Shown here: positions 42,586 to 52,026 of the stretch, piece by piece
Layout: each line of letters opens with the position of its first letter
How positions within the stretch are numbered: the first letter of the stretch is position 1
From: Massilia sp. NR 4-1
Lineage (GTDB): Bacteria > Pseudomonadota > Gammaproteobacteria > Burkholderiales > Burkholderiaceae_D
Direction of reading: 5' to 3'
DNA: 64,000 nt
NCBI RefSeq assembly: GCF_001191005.1
Contig: NZ_CP012201.1
Location: 6,200,001-6,264,000, forward strand
Program-made: the position numbers and the translations under genes
Notes under the pieces: generated by a model
What the model was told of the DNA's origin: nothing
What the model saw: only the letters and a program-made list of their open reading frames with translations
The model's database searches: none

Positions 42586-43674
42586 ATGCAAGACAAGTCC
42601 TTCTCCCCGCCCCGCCAAACCGCTTTCGCCGCCCGTTACGAAGCGCAGAAGATCGCCTTCGGCCCCGTGGTCTTCCAGTGCATCCGCTATGCCTGGAAGC
42701 GCGGCATGCTGCAAGCGCTGGCCGATGCCGGCGCCACTGGCATGAGCGTGGCGGAACTGGCGGCCGGCGGCCAGTGGAGCGAGTACGCGCTGAAACTGGT
42801 GCTGGAAACCTGCCTGTCGGCCGGCGCCGTGCAGCTGCAGGGTGGCCGCTATGTGCTCGACAAGGTGGGCTATTGCGTCCTGACCGACAAGATCACCCAG
42901 ATCAACCTGGACTTCAACCACGACGTCTGCTACCTCGGCCTGTACGACCTCGATAAATCGCTGGATGAGGAAAAACCGCTGGGCCTGAAGGCGCTGGGCG
43001 ACTGGCCGACACTGTACGAAGGCATGTCGCAGCTGCCGGAACCGGCCAAGAGCAGCTGGTTCGCCTTCGACCACCATTATTCCGACACGTCCTTCCCGCA
43101 GATCCTGCCGGACGTCTTCGCCACCGGTCCGCGCCGCGTGATGGATATCGGCGCCAATACCGGCAAATTCACGCTGGCGGCACTGGGCTATAGCGCCGAG
43201 GCGGAACTGCATCTGGTCGATTTGCCGCGCCAACTGGCCGTGGCCGAGCAGAACCTGCAGGCGGCCGGCTTGCGCGAACGCGCCCACCTGCACGCCGTCG
43301 ACCTGCTCGACGCCGGCAAGGCGCTGCCGGCCGGCATGGACCTGATCTGGATGAGCCAATTCCTCAGCTGTTTCAGCGAGGCGGCCATTGCCACCATCCT
43401 GCAGCGCGCCGCCGCCGCGCTGGCGCCGGGCGGACAAGTGCTGATCATGGACACCTTCTGGGACCGCCAGCAGTACGATATCGCGTCCTACTGCCTGATC
43501 AACACCTCGCCGTACTTCACGGCCATGGCCAGCGGCAACAGCAAGATCTACGAGAGCACCGATTACATCCGCCTGGCCGAAGCGGCCGGCCTGCGCCTGC
43601 TGACTGCGCGCGATGGCATCGGCTATTGCCATTCCCTACTGCGCTTCGCCCATGCTGGAGCGGCCGGTGTATAA
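42586..43674 (+). CDS. SAM-dependent O-methyltransferase of the APE operon
   Basis: 362 residues. The N-terminal helical/winged-helix dimerisation domain (AELAAGGQWSEYALKLVLETCLSAGAV) precedes a Rossmann fold with motif I VMDIGANTGKFTLAAL (about 185-200) and LVDLPRQLAVAEQNL. The layout fits caffeate-type (PF00891-like) O-methyltransferases. In APE clusters a methyltransferase (ApeB-like) methylates the aryl head; the substrate here is inferred. The ATG follows the fusion gene by 14 bp, with AGAAAGAG upstream. Confidence 0.85.
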   Translation: MQDKSFSPPRQTAFAARYEAQKIAFGPVVFQCIRYAWKRGMLQALADAGATGMSVAELAAGGQWSEYALKLVLETCLSAGAVQLQGGRYVLDKVGYCVLTDKITQINLDFNHDVCYLGLYDLDKSLDEEKPLGLKALGDWPTLYEGMSQLPEPAKSSWFAFDHHYSDTSFPQILPDVFATGPRRVMDIGANTGKFTLAALGYSAEAELHLVDLPRQLAVAEQNLQAAGLRERAHLHAVDLLDAGKALPAGMDLIWMSQFLSCFSEAAIATILQRAAAALAPGGQVLIMDTFWDRQQYDIASYCLINTSPYFTAMASGNSKIYESTDYIRLAEAAGLRLLTARDGIGYCHSLLRFAHAGAAGV

Positions 43675-44410
43675 ACCTTGCATCGTCATCCCCGTCTATA
43701 ACCACGAGCATGCCATTGGCGGCGTGCTGGCGGGGCTGCTGCCGCATGGCTTGCACTGCATCCTGGTGGATGACGGCAGTTCGCCCGCCTGCGCCGCCGT
43801 GCTGCGCGAATTGGCGCAGCGCCATGGTGAGCATCTGACCCTGGTCACGCATGAGGTGAACCAGGGCAAGGGCGGGGCGGTGATGAGCGGCTTCCGCCGC
43901 GCCGCGCAGCTGGGCTTCAGCCATGCACTGCAAGTCGATGCCGACGGCCAGCACAATCTGGACGATGTGGCGCGCTTCCTGGAACAGGGGCGCCAGCATC
44001 CGGATACCCTGATCGTCGGTTGTCCGATCTATGACGATTCCGTGCCCAAGGGACGGCTGTACGGCCGCTACGCCACCCACGTCTGGGTCTGGATCAATAC
44101 CCTGTCGCTGGATATCCGCGACTCCATGTGCGGCTTCCGCGTCTATCCGCTGGCGCCGGTGCTGGCCCTGCTGGAGCGGCGCGACCTGGGCCGCCGCATG
44201 AACTTCGATATCGAGATCCTGGTGCGGCTGTACTGGGATGGCGTGCCGGTGCTGAACCAGCCGACGCGCGTGGCCTATCCGGCCGACGGCGTCTCGCACT
44301 TCCAGGCCTGGCGCGACAATGTGCTGATTTCGCGCCTGCACGCCACGCTGTTCTTCGGCATGCTGCCGCGCGCGCCGCGCCTGCTGGCCAGAAAGTGGCT
44401 GCGTCCATGA
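43652..44410 (+). CDS. Family 2 glycosyltransferase of the APE operon
   Basis: 252 residues, GT-A fold. CIVIPVYNHEHAIGG begins the nucleotide-sugar domain, with LVDDGSS and the metal-binding DxD at QVDADGQ (Asp96-Asp98). The C-terminus is basic with a possible amphipathic helix. Together with the following acyltransferase it corresponds to the two halves of the E. coli ApeJ protein as I recall it. The ATG at 43652 lies within the methyltransferase 3' end (23-bp overlap). Confidence 0.88.
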   Translation: MLERPVYKPCIVIPVYNHEHAIGGVLAGLLPHGLHCILVDDGSSPACAAVLRELAQRHGEHLTLVTHEVNQGKGGAVMSGFRRAAQLGFSHALQVDADGQHNLDDVARFLEQGRQHPDTLIVGCPIYDDSVPKGRLYGRYATHVWVWINTLSLDIRDSMCGFRVYPLAPVLALLERRDLGRRMNFDIEILVRLYWDGVPVLNQPTRVAYPADGVSHFQAWRDNVLISRLHATLFFGMLPRAPRLLARKWLRP

Positions 44411-45348
44411 ATGCCGCGCCGCGCCACTGGGCCGCCATCAACGAAGTGAGCTTCGTGGCCGGCATGCGCCTGCTGTTCTGGGTGTTCCGGGTGGCGGGAC
44501 GCTGGCCTTTCCGCGTGCTGCTGTATCCGGTGCTGGGCTGGTATCTGCTGGCCATGCCGCGCGCGCGGCGCGTCTCTGCGGCCTATCTGAAGCGGGTTGC
44601 GGCATACGCGCCGGTGCCGCGCCTGGGCGTGCTGCGCCACTTCGCGGCTTTTGCCGAGAGCATTCTGGACAAGATGCTGCTGTGGGGCGGCCTGTTCGAC
44701 ACCAGCCGCGTCAAGCTGGTGGGTGTGGAGGCGGTCAACGCCATGCTGGCGCGCGGCCAGGGCGGGCTGCTGGTCTGTTCCCACTTCGGCAATCTGGAAC
44801 TGTGCCGCGTGCTCTCGCTGCAAAGGCTGGACGTGAAGCTGACGGTGCTGGTGCATACGCGCCATGCGCAAGCTTTCAACCGCATGCTGGGCCGCCTGAA
44901 TCCGGCCAGCCAGCTGAATATGCTGCAGGTGACCGATATGTCGGCCGCCACCGCCATGCTGCTGGCCGAGCGGGTAGGGCGGGGCGAGCTGGTGGTGATC
45001 GCGGGCGACCGCGTGCCGGTATCGGGCCAGCCGCGCGTGACGGCGGCCGAGTTTCTGGGCGCGCCCGCGCCTTTCCCCATCGGACCCTATGTGCTGGCCG
45101 GCGTGCTGCAATGTCCGGTGTACATGCTGTTTACCCTGCAGCGCGGCGATCAGGCCGAGCTGCATTTCGAGTTGCTGCGCGAGTCGCTGCGCCTGCCGCG
45201 CAAGGATCGCGACGCGGCGCTGGCCGCCGTGGCGGCGGAATACGCGGCGCGCCTGCAGCACTTCTGCGTGCAGGCGCCGCTGCAGTGGTTCAATTTTTAC
45301 GATTTCTGGCAATTTCCCGAACTGGAACAAAACGATGCACCTGGCTGA
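44407..45348 (+). CDS. LpxL/HtrB-family acyltransferase of the APE operon
   Basis: 313 residues. An N-terminal membrane helix (FRVLLYPVLGWYLLAM) is followed by the HX4E acyltransferase motif CSHFGNLE (His126, Glu131) and the segment VIAGDRVPVSG. The family transfers acyl groups from ACP to lipid A or related acceptors. Here it would couple the ACP-bound polyene to a lipid, by inference. Its ATG overlaps the glycosyltransferase stop (ATGA), and its end overlaps the ammonia-lyase start by 14 bp. Confidence 0.86.
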   Translation: MNAAPRHWAAINEVSFVAGMRLLFWVFRVAGRWPFRVLLYPVLGWYLLAMPRARRVSAAYLKRVAAYAPVPRLGVLRHFAAFAESILDKMLLWGGLFDTSRVKLVGVEAVNAMLARGQGGLLVCSHFGNLELCRVLSLQRLDVKLTVLVHTRHAQAFNRMLGRLNPASQLNMLQVTDMSAATAMLLAERVGRGELVVIAGDRVPVSGQPRVTAAEFLGAPAPFPIGPYVLAGVLQCPVYMLFTLQRGDQAELHFELLRESLRLPRKDRDAALAAVAAEYAARLQHFCVQAPLQWFNFYDFWQFPELEQNDAPG

Positions 45349-46891
45349 CCTGAAACATACGCGGCGCACCGTGCGCTTTGACCAATCGCGTCTGACGATC
45401 GAAGATGTGGTCGATATCGCCCAGGGCCGTGCCGACGCCGCCCTGTCCGACGATCCCGCCTTCCGCGCCATGATCGCGCGCGGCGCCGATTTCCTCGACC
45501 GCCTGCTGCGCGAAGACGGTACCATCTACGGCGTGACCACCGGCTACGGCGACTCCTGCACCGTGACCGTGCCGCCCGAGCTGGTGGCCGACCTGCCGCA
45601 CCATCTCTACACTTATCACGGCTGCGGCCTGGGCGAGCACTTCTCGCCGCCGCAAACGCGCGCCATCATGGCGGCGCGCCTGGCTTCGCTGAGCAAGGGC
45701 TATTCCGGCGTCAGCGTGGCTTTGCTGGAACAAATCGCGCGCCTGCTGGACGCCGGCCTGCTGCCGCTGATCCCATCAGAAGGCTCGGTTGGGGCTAGCG
45801 GCGACCTGACGCCGCTGTCCTATCTGGCCGCGGTGCTGTGCGGCGAGCGCGAAGTGTGGCGTGACGGCGTGCAGGTGCCGGCGGCGCAAGCCTTGCAGGA
45901 AGCGGGCATCGCGCCGCTGCGCCTGCGTCCGAAAGAAGGCCTGGCCATCATGAACGGCACCGCCGTGATGACGGCACTGGCCTGCCTGGCCTACGACCGC
46001 GCCAGCTATCTGTCCCGCCTGACTACCCGCATCACCGCCATGGCGTCCTTCGCCCTGGACGGCAACGCCCACCACTTCGACGAAGTGCTGTTCTCGGTCA
46101 AGCCGCACGCTGGCATGCAGCAGGTGGCGGCCTGGCTGCGCAGCGACCTGCCCACCACGCAGTGGGAACGTAACGGCAAGCGCCTGCAGGACCGCTACTC
46201 GATCCGCTGCGCGCCGCATGTGATCGGCGTCTTGAGCGATGCACTGCCTTTCTTCCGCAGCGCCATCGAGAATGAACTGAACAGCGCCAACGACAATCCC
46301 ATCATCGATGGCGAGGGCGAGCGCGTGCTGCACGGCGGCCATTTCTACGGCGGCCATATCGCTTTCGCCATGGACGGCATGAAGAACGCCGTCGCCAACC
46401 TGGCCGACCTGCTAGACCGCCAGATGGCGCTGCTGGTCGACAGCCGCTACAACCACGGCCTGCCGGCCAATCTGTCGGGCGCCACCGGTGTGCGTGCCGC
46501 CATCAACCACGGCCTGAAGGCGCTGCAGATCAGCTCTTCGGCCTGGACCGCCGAAGCGCTCAAGCTGACCATGCCGGCCTCGGTCTTCTCGCGCTCGACC
46601 GAATGCCACAACCAGGACAAGGTCAGCATGGGCACCATCGCCGCGCGCGATTGCCTGCGCGTGCTCGATCTGGTGGAGCAGGTGGCCGCCGCGCTGCTGA
46701 TCACGGTGCGCCAAGGCGTGTGGCTGCGCCTGCGCCACAGCCCGGAAGCAGCGCTGCATCCGCAACTGGCGCAGATGCAGGAACTGCTGGCGGCCGATAT
46801 TGCCGCCGTCGAGGAAGACCGTCGTCTGGACCCGGAACTGCGCGTGCTGCTGGCGCGCATCCGCAATCAGGAGTGGGAGCTGTATGCGTAA
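45335..46891 (+). CDS. HAL/PAL/TAL-family aromatic amino-acid ammonia-lyase
   Basis: 518 residues. The MIO cofactor is formed from Ala154-Ser155-Gly156 in GSVGASGDLTPLSYLAAVL. The catalytic Tyr65 is in IYGVTTGYG, and downstream family segments include NGTAVMTALACL and NSANDNPII. The substrate-specificity dyad position reads Tyr94-His95 (YTYHGCGLG) rather than Ser-His of histidine ammonia-lyases, favouring an aromatic substrate such as tyrosine or phenylalanine. The product (coumarate or cinnamate) is a logical aryl starter for the AMP ligase upstream. The ATG lies within the acyltransferase 3' end. Confidence 0.9.
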   Translation: MHLADLKHTRRTVRFDQSRLTIEDVVDIAQGRADAALSDDPAFRAMIARGADFLDRLLREDGTIYGVTTGYGDSCTVTVPPELVADLPHHLYTYHGCGLGEHFSPPQTRAIMAARLASLSKGYSGVSVALLEQIARLLDAGLLPLIPSEGSVGASGDLTPLSYLAAVLCGEREVWRDGVQVPAAQALQEAGIAPLRLRPKEGLAIMNGTAVMTALACLAYDRASYLSRLTTRITAMASFALDGNAHHFDEVLFSVKPHAGMQQVAAWLRSDLPTTQWERNGKRLQDRYSIRCAPHVIGVLSDALPFFRSAIENELNSANDNPIIDGEGERVLHGGHFYGGHIAFAMDGMKNAVANLADLLDRQMALLVDSRYNHGLPANLSGATGVRAAINHGLKALQISSSAWTAEALKLTMPASVFSRSTECHNQDKVSMGTIAARDCLRVLDLVEQVAAALLITVRQGVWLRLRHSPEAALHPQLAQMQELLAADIAAVEEDRRLDPELRVLLARIRNQEWELYA

Positions 46892-47315
46892 ATTGCCCGT
46901 CAGCCGCTGGTCGGCCGAAATTGAGATGCAGGTCCAGTTCTTCGACCTGGACCCGATGGAAATCGTCTGGCATGGCCGCTATGTCAAATACCTGGAGATG
47001 GCGCGCTGCGCCCTGCTCGACAAGATCGGCTACAACTATGTGGAGATGAAGGCTTCCGGCTATGCCTGGCCCATCATCGACATGCACTTGCGCTATGCCG
47101 CGCCGGCCACCTTCGGCCAGGTGCTCAAGCTGCGCGCCGACATCGTGGAATGGGAAAGCCGCCTGAAGATCGAGTATCTGATCAGCGACGCCGCCAGCGG
47201 CAAACGCATCAACCGCGCCAGCACCACGCAGGTGGCGGTGGATATCGCCACGGGCGAGATGTGCTTCGTCTCGCCGCCCGTGCTGTTCGAAAAACTGGGA
47301 GTGCAAGCGCCATGA
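46884..47315 (+). CDS. apeK: Hot-dog thioesterase (4HBT type, ApeK)
   Basis: 143 residues. The N-terminal motif QVQFFDLDPMEIVWHGRYVKYLE contains the catalytic Asp and the conserved HGRY of YbgC/4HBT thioesterases. It may release mis-primed or finished acyl chains from the ACPs; editing is the simplest role. The start overlaps the ammonia-lyase stop by 8 bp, and the stop overlaps the LolA-like start by 4 bp. Confidence 0.87.
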   Translation: MRKLPVSRWSAEIEMQVQFFDLDPMEIVWHGRYVKYLEMARCALLDKIGYNYVEMKASGYAWPIIDMHLRYAAPATFGQVLKLRADIVEWESRLKIEYLISDAASGKRINRASTTQVAVDIATGEMCFVSPPVLFEKLGVQAP

Positions 47316-47914
47316 AAAAAATCGTATTGAGCGCCGTGCTGCTGGCCGCCAGCGCGATGGCGCAGGCCGCCGCGCCGGTGGCGAAGATCCAGGCCATGCT
47401 GGCCAAGCCGGACGTGCTGTGCGGCCATTTCGACCAGACCAAGCATCTGGCCGGCATGAAAAAGCCGCTGGCCTCGAATGGCCGCTTCTGCGTGGTGGCC
47501 GGCAAGGGCATCCTGTGGCGCACGCTGAAACCTTTCCCGAATACGCTGCGCCTGACGCGCGACGAGATCGTCCACTTCCAGGGCGAGCGCGTGGCGATGC
47601 GCCTGGAGGCGAAGAACGAGCCGGTGGTACGCATGATTAACAGCGTGCTGTTCTCGCTGCTGGGTGGCGACCTGGCCCAGCTCGACAAGCTGTTCGAAGT
47701 CGAGGGCACGGCCGATACGGCCAGCTGGCAGGTGGCGCTCAAGGCGCGCGAGCCGGGCCTGGCCAAGGCCATCGGCGCCATCAGCCTGGAAGGCGGCGCT
47801 TACGTGAAAAACATCGTCATGAATGAAGCCAGCGGCGACAAGACGGTGATCGTCTTCTCTGCCATGCAGACCGGCGCGGCGGCCCTGACGGCGGAAGAGG
47901 CGGCGCTATTTTGA
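47312..47914 (+). CDS. LolA-like periplasmic carrier protein
   Basis: 200 residues. The signal peptide is IVLSAVLLAASAMAQA, followed by a LolA-fold sequence: HFDQTKHLAGMKKPLASNGRF, GILWRTLKPFPNTLRL, VRMINSVLFSLLGGDLAQLDKLF. Such proteins in APE loci (ApeL-like) are thought to carry the hydrophobic product across the periplasm. Overlaps neighbours by 4 bp at both ends. Confidence 0.85.
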   Translation: MKKIVLSAVLLAASAMAQAAAPVAKIQAMLAKPDVLCGHFDQTKHLAGMKKPLASNGRFCVVAGKGILWRTLKPFPNTLRLTRDEIVHFQGERVAMRLEAKNEPVVRMINSVLFSLLGGDLAQLDKLFEVEGTADTASWQVALKAREPGLAKAIGAISLEGGAYVKNIVMNEASGDKTVIVFSAMQTGAAALTAEEAALF

Positions 47915-50271
47915 GCAAGTCCCGGCAATTCGCGCTGCTTTGGCTGCTGGCGGCCAGCCTGCTGCTGGGCCATAACGCCTGGCTGTGGCTGGGCAAGCGC
48001 ATCGTGCCCGATACCGATATCCTGGCTTTGCTGCCAGTGCAGGAGCGCGACCCGGTACTGCAGCAATCCTTCCTGCATATGGTCGACGCGGCCCAGCAGC
48101 GCGTGGTGGTGCTGGTCGGCGCGCCCGATTGGGAGGACGCCAAACGCGCCGCCGCCGCCTACCGCGCGGTGCTGGAGCGCCAACCCGGCATGTTCGAGTC
48201 CACCCCGGTGAACGAGAAAACCCAGGACGATTGGTTGGCCCTGTTCCAGCGCCACCGTCTGACCCTGCTGACGGCGGCGCAGGAAGCCCAGTTGCGCGAG
48301 CAGCCCGCCCAGTTCTGGCAGGACGCGGCCCTGGGTCGCATGTACAACGCTTTCGGCGGCCCCAAACTGGGCAGCTGGCAGGACGATCCTTTCGGCCTGT
48401 TCGCCGGCTGGATACAGGAAAGGGCGCAGGAGACGCCGGTGCGTCCGCGCGACGGCCAGCTCTTCGTGGCCGACGCCCAGCGCCAGTACGTGCTGCTGCC
48501 GCTGACGCTGAAAGTGCCGGCCTTCTCCATCACTGCCCAGCAAACCGTGCTGCCCCTGCTGGCGCAGGCCGCCGCCGCCGCGCGCCAGACCGTGCCCGGT
48601 GTGGAGCTGCTGCCGGCCGGCGTGATCCTGCATGCGGCAGCGGCCAGCGCGCAGGCTGAATCCGAAATGTCCACCATTGGCATCGGTTCCCTGATCGGCA
48701 TCGTGCTGCTGACCTGGCTCAGTTTCCGCTCACTGCGGCCGATTCTCCTGATCCTGCTTTCGATCGGCATCGGCTGCCTGGGCGCGATCTCGGTGTGCTG
48801 GCTGCTGTTCGGGCGCATCCACTTATTGACCCTGGTGTTTGGCGCCAGCCTGATTGGCGTGGCCCAGGACTATGGCATCTACTTCCTGAGCAACCGCATG
48901 GCGGCCGATCCGGCCCTCGATTCGCGCGCGCTGCTGAAACGCCTGATGCCCGGCCTGTCTCTGACCCTGCTGGCGGCCGTCATTGGCTATATGGGCCTGG
49001 CCTTTACGCCTTTCCCCGGCTTGCGCGCCATGGCCGTGTTCTCGGCCTGCGGCCTGGTCTTCGCCTGGTTGACGGTGGTGTGCTGGTTCCCGGCCCTGAT
49101 CGGCGGCGCCACCCTGCGCGCTGGCGCGCTGGCGCGCGGCTACGGCAATCTGCTGCCGCGCTGGCCGCTGCTGCGCCTGAAGCGCGGCACCGTGCTGGCC
49201 GGCCTGGCGCTGGCCGCGCTGGCGGGAGCCGGCATCGTCCGTCTGCAACCGAACGACGATATCCGCCTGCTGCAAAACTCGCCCAAGCAACTGGTGGCCG
49301 ACCAGATCAAGCTGGGCAAACTGCTCGATGCGCCGACGCCGGTGCAGTACTACCTGGTGCGCGGCACCAGCGAGGAAGAGGTCTTGCAACGCGAAGAAGC
49401 GCTCAAACAGCGCCTCGACACATTGATCCCGCAGGGATTGATCGGCGGCTACCAGGCCATGTCGAACTGGGTGCCTTCGCTGCGCACGCAGGCGGCGCGC
49501 CGCACCCTGCTGGAAGAGAAACTGCTGGCGGCCGACGGCCCGCTCAAGGCGGTTGCCGCCCAGGTGGAGGAAGACGCGGCCTGGGTGGCGGCGACGCGCG
49601 AGCGTGCCCTGGCCGCCGGCGAACCGCTGCAGATGGCAGCCTTCCTGGCCGCGCCGTCGAGCGAGCCTTGGCGCCATCTATGGCTGGGCAAGGTCGATGG
49701 CGGCTATGCCAGCATCGTCGCCCTGCGCGGCATGAATTATTCGGGCTTGCCACGCCTGCGCAGCGCCGCCGACGGCCTGCAAGGTGTGCAATGGGTGGAC
49801 AAGGTCGGCGAGATTTCCTCGGTGCTGGGCCGTTACCGCGCCAATATGGGCTGGGTGGTGGGCGCCGCCTATGTGCTGGTGTTCGCGCTGCTGTTCCCGC
49901 GTTACCGCGGCCGCGCCTGGCGCGTGCTGGCGCCGACCGCGCTGGCCAGCGTGATCACGCTGGCGGCCCTGAGCTGGGCGGGGCACAGCCTGCAGCTGTT
50001 CCATGTGCTGGCCCTGATGCTGCTGCTGGGTGTGGGCGTCGATTACGGCATCTTCATGCAGGAGCATCCCGACCGGCGCGACCGCACGCCCTGGCTGGCG
50101 GTGGGCCTGTCGGCTGCCAACACCATCCTGTCTTTCGGCTTGCTTGGCCTGAGCCACACGCCGGCCTTGCAGGCTTTCGGCTTGACCATGCTGCTCGGCA
50201 CCCTGGGCGTATGGCTGCTGGTGCCTTGTTTTGGAATTGCAAAGGAATATGACGATGCCGCAAAGGCTTGA
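47911..50271 (+). CDS. MMPL-family exporter
   Basis: 786 residues, about twelve transmembrane helices in the RND/MMPL pattern, with two large periplasmic loops after TM1 and TM7. The paired TM4/TM10 motifs are GVAQDYGIYFLSNRM and GVGVDYGIFMQEH, whose Asp residues are expected in proton coupling. The TTG start overlaps the LolA-like stop; no better start lies nearby. Likely role: moving the lipidated polyene out of the inner membrane (ApeM-like). Confidence 0.88.
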   Translation: MSKSRQFALLWLLAASLLLGHNAWLWLGKRIVPDTDILALLPVQERDPVLQQSFLHMVDAAQQRVVVLVGAPDWEDAKRAAAAYRAVLERQPGMFESTPVNEKTQDDWLALFQRHRLTLLTAAQEAQLREQPAQFWQDAALGRMYNAFGGPKLGSWQDDPFGLFAGWIQERAQETPVRPRDGQLFVADAQRQYVLLPLTLKVPAFSITAQQTVLPLLAQAAAAARQTVPGVELLPAGVILHAAAASAQAESEMSTIGIGSLIGIVLLTWLSFRSLRPILLILLSIGIGCLGAISVCWLLFGRIHLLTLVFGASLIGVAQDYGIYFLSNRMAADPALDSRALLKRLMPGLSLTLLAAVIGYMGLAFTPFPGLRAMAVFSACGLVFAWLTVVCWFPALIGGATLRAGALARGYGNLLPRWPLLRLKRGTVLAGLALAALAGAGIVRLQPNDDIRLLQNSPKQLVADQIKLGKLLDAPTPVQYYLVRGTSEEEVLQREEALKQRLDTLIPQGLIGGYQAMSNWVPSLRTQAARRTLLEEKLLAADGPLKAVAAQVEEDAAWVAATRERALAAGEPLQMAAFLAAPSSEPWRHLWLGKVDGGYASIVALRGMNYSGLPRLRSAADGLQGVQWVDKVGEISSVLGRYRANMGWVVGAAYVLVFALLFPRYRGRAWRVLAPTALASVITLAALSWAGHSLQLFHVLALMLLLGVGVDYGIFMQEHPDRRDRTPWLAVGLSAANTILSFGLLGLSHTPALQAFGLTMLLGTLGVWLLVPCFGIAKEYDDAAKA

Positions 50272-50845
50272 ATTCTTGCCGCGCGCGCGCCACGCCGCTG
50301 CCGCCGCCGGCCTGCTGGCGGCCGTGCTGCTGGCCGGCTGCGCCACCACGCCGCCCCCGGTTGCCCGCCTTGGCCTGAAGCTGGCGCCGCAGGCGCTGGG
50401 CGAAAGCATCAGCGTGCAGCAGCATTTGCGCGTGGAGCGCAATGGCCGCAGCGACGAGCTGGATGTGGCGCTGGAAGTCGATGCCGCGCATATCGAGCTG
50501 GTGGGCCTGGCCCTGGGCCAGCGCGTGCTTTCGCTGAGCTACGATGGCAAGGAAATGAAAACCTGGCGCCACCTGATGCTGCCGGCCCAGGTGAAAGCCG
50601 AAGACGTGCTGGAAGACGTGCAGCTGACCTTGTGGCCGGCCGCCGCCCTGCGCGCCGCGCTGCCGGCCGGCTGGCAGATCGAGGAGGGCGCGCAGCGCCG
50701 CACCCTGTCGCTGAACGGCGAAACCATCATGCGCATCGAGTACAGCGCGCCGCAGCGCTGGCTGGGTACCGTGGTGCTGGAAAACCTGCGCTACAAATAT
50801 CGCCTGACCATCGAATCGGCGCCGGCAGAGGAGGGCCAGCCATGA
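50249..50845 (+). CDS. DUF3261 outer-membrane-type lipoprotein
   Basis: 198 residues. A lipoprotein signal (AAVLLAGCATT, Cys31 from this start) is followed by the DUF3261 domain, with SVQQHLRVERNGRSDELDVALEVDAAHIELVGLALGQRVLSLSYDG. In APE loci it accompanies the LolA-like and MMPL proteins and may be an acceptor at the outer membrane (inference). An ATG six bases further on is an alternative start; AAAGGA precedes both. Confidence 0.82.
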   Translation: MTMPQRLEFLPRARHAAAAAGLLAAVLLAGCATTPPPVARLGLKLAPQALGESISVQQHLRVERNGRSDELDVALEVDAAHIELVGLALGQRVLSLSYDGKEMKTWRHLMLPAQVKAEDVLEDVQLTLWPAAALRAALPAGWQIEEGAQRRTLSLNGETIMRIEYSAPQRWLGTVVLENLRYKYRLTIESAPAEEGQP

Positions 50846-52026
50846 GCTTTTATCTGAACGACTGCGGCATTGTCTGCGCCCTGGGCGCCAGCCGCGCCGA
50901 GGTGCGCGAAGCCCTGCTGCGCGGCGCCAGCGGCGTGCAGCCGACCGAACGCTATTCGCCGGGCCGCGCGCTGCCGCTGGGGCAGGCCGCAGTGGCCGCG
51001 CTGCCAGCGGTCGATCATCTACCGCCGGCCCAGCGCAGCCGCAACAACCAACTTGTCCTGGCCGCCCTGGCCCAGATCCGGCCGGCCGTCGATGCCGCCA
51101 TCGCGCGCCATGGCGCCGACCGCGTCGGCGTGGTGCTGGGCACCAGCACGTCCGGCATCGCGGAAACCGAACTGGCCTTGAAAGCCATGCAGGAGCAGGG
51201 TGCCTTGCCGCCGCAGTTCCACTACGGCCAGCAGGAAATGGGTTCGCCGGCCAGCATGCTGGCGGCTGAACTGGGCGTGAACGGCCCGGCCTATGTGCAT
51301 TCCAGCGCCTGCTCGTCGAGCGCCAAGGCCATGGCCAGCGCGGCGCGCCTGATCGCCATGGGCTTGTGCGACGCCGTCGTGACCGGCGGCTCGGACAGTC
51401 TGTGCGGCTTTACCGTGGCCGGTTTTTCGGCGCTGGAATCGGTCAGCGCCGAACGCTGCAACCCGCTCAGTGCCAAGCGCAATGGCATCAATATCGGCGA
51501 GGGTGCGGCCCTGTTCCTGATGAGCCGCGAGCCGGCTGCCGTGGCGCTGTGCGGCTGGGGCGAGTCCTCGGACGGCCACCATATCTCGGCGCCCGATCCT
51601 TCCGGTGCGGGTGCCCGGCAGGCCATCGGCCAGGCCTTGCAGCGCGCCGGTCTGGAAGCGGCGCAGATCGACTACATCAACCTGCACGGCACCGCCACGC
51701 CACAGAACGATGCGATGGAAGCGGGTGTGGTGGCGGGCCTGTTCGGCGCCGCGGTGCCGGTCAGCTCCACCAAGCCGCTCACCGGCCACACGCTGGGTGC
51801 GGCGGCCGCCATCGAGGCGGCGCTGTGCTGGCTGCTGATGCAGGACGATAACCCGCAAGGCCATCTGCCGCCGCAGTTGTGGGACGGCGTGGCCGATCCC
51901 GCGCTGCCGGCGCTGAACGTGGCCGCGCCGGGCGCAAGCCTGGGACGGCCGCTGCGCCGGGCGCTGAGCAATTCCTTTGCCTTCGGCGGCTCGAATGCCG
52001 CCCTGGTGCTGGGGAGGATGGCATGA
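50842..52026 (+). CDS. apeO: Aryl polyene ketosynthase 1 (ApeO-type, catalytic partner of ApeC)
   Basis: 394 residues. A complete condensing-enzyme triad: Cys157 (VHSSACSSSAKA), His282 (NLHGTATPQND) and His316 (LTGHTLGAAAA). Gene order (after the DUF3261 lipoprotein) matches ApeO in known clusters, where it forms the elongating KS-CLF heterodimer with ApeC. Each round adds malonyl units to the aryl starter. ATGA overlap with the preceding stop. Confidence 0.92.
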   Translation: MSFYLNDCGIVCALGASRAEVREALLRGASGVQPTERYSPGRALPLGQAAVAALPAVDHLPPAQRSRNNQLVLAALAQIRPAVDAAIARHGADRVGVVLGTSTSGIAETELALKAMQEQGALPPQFHYGQQEMGSPASMLAAELGVNGPAYVHSSACSSSAKAMASAARLIAMGLCDAVVTGGSDSLCGFTVAGFSALESVSAERCNPLSAKRNGINIGEGAALFLMSREPAAVALCGWGESSDGHHISAPDPSGAGARQAIGQALQRAGLEAAQIDYINLHGTATPQNDAMEAGVVAGLFGAAVPVSSTKPLTGHTLGAAAAIEAALCWLLMQDDNPQGHLPPQLWDGVADPALPALNVAAPGASLGRPLRRALSNSFAFGGSNAALVLGRMA

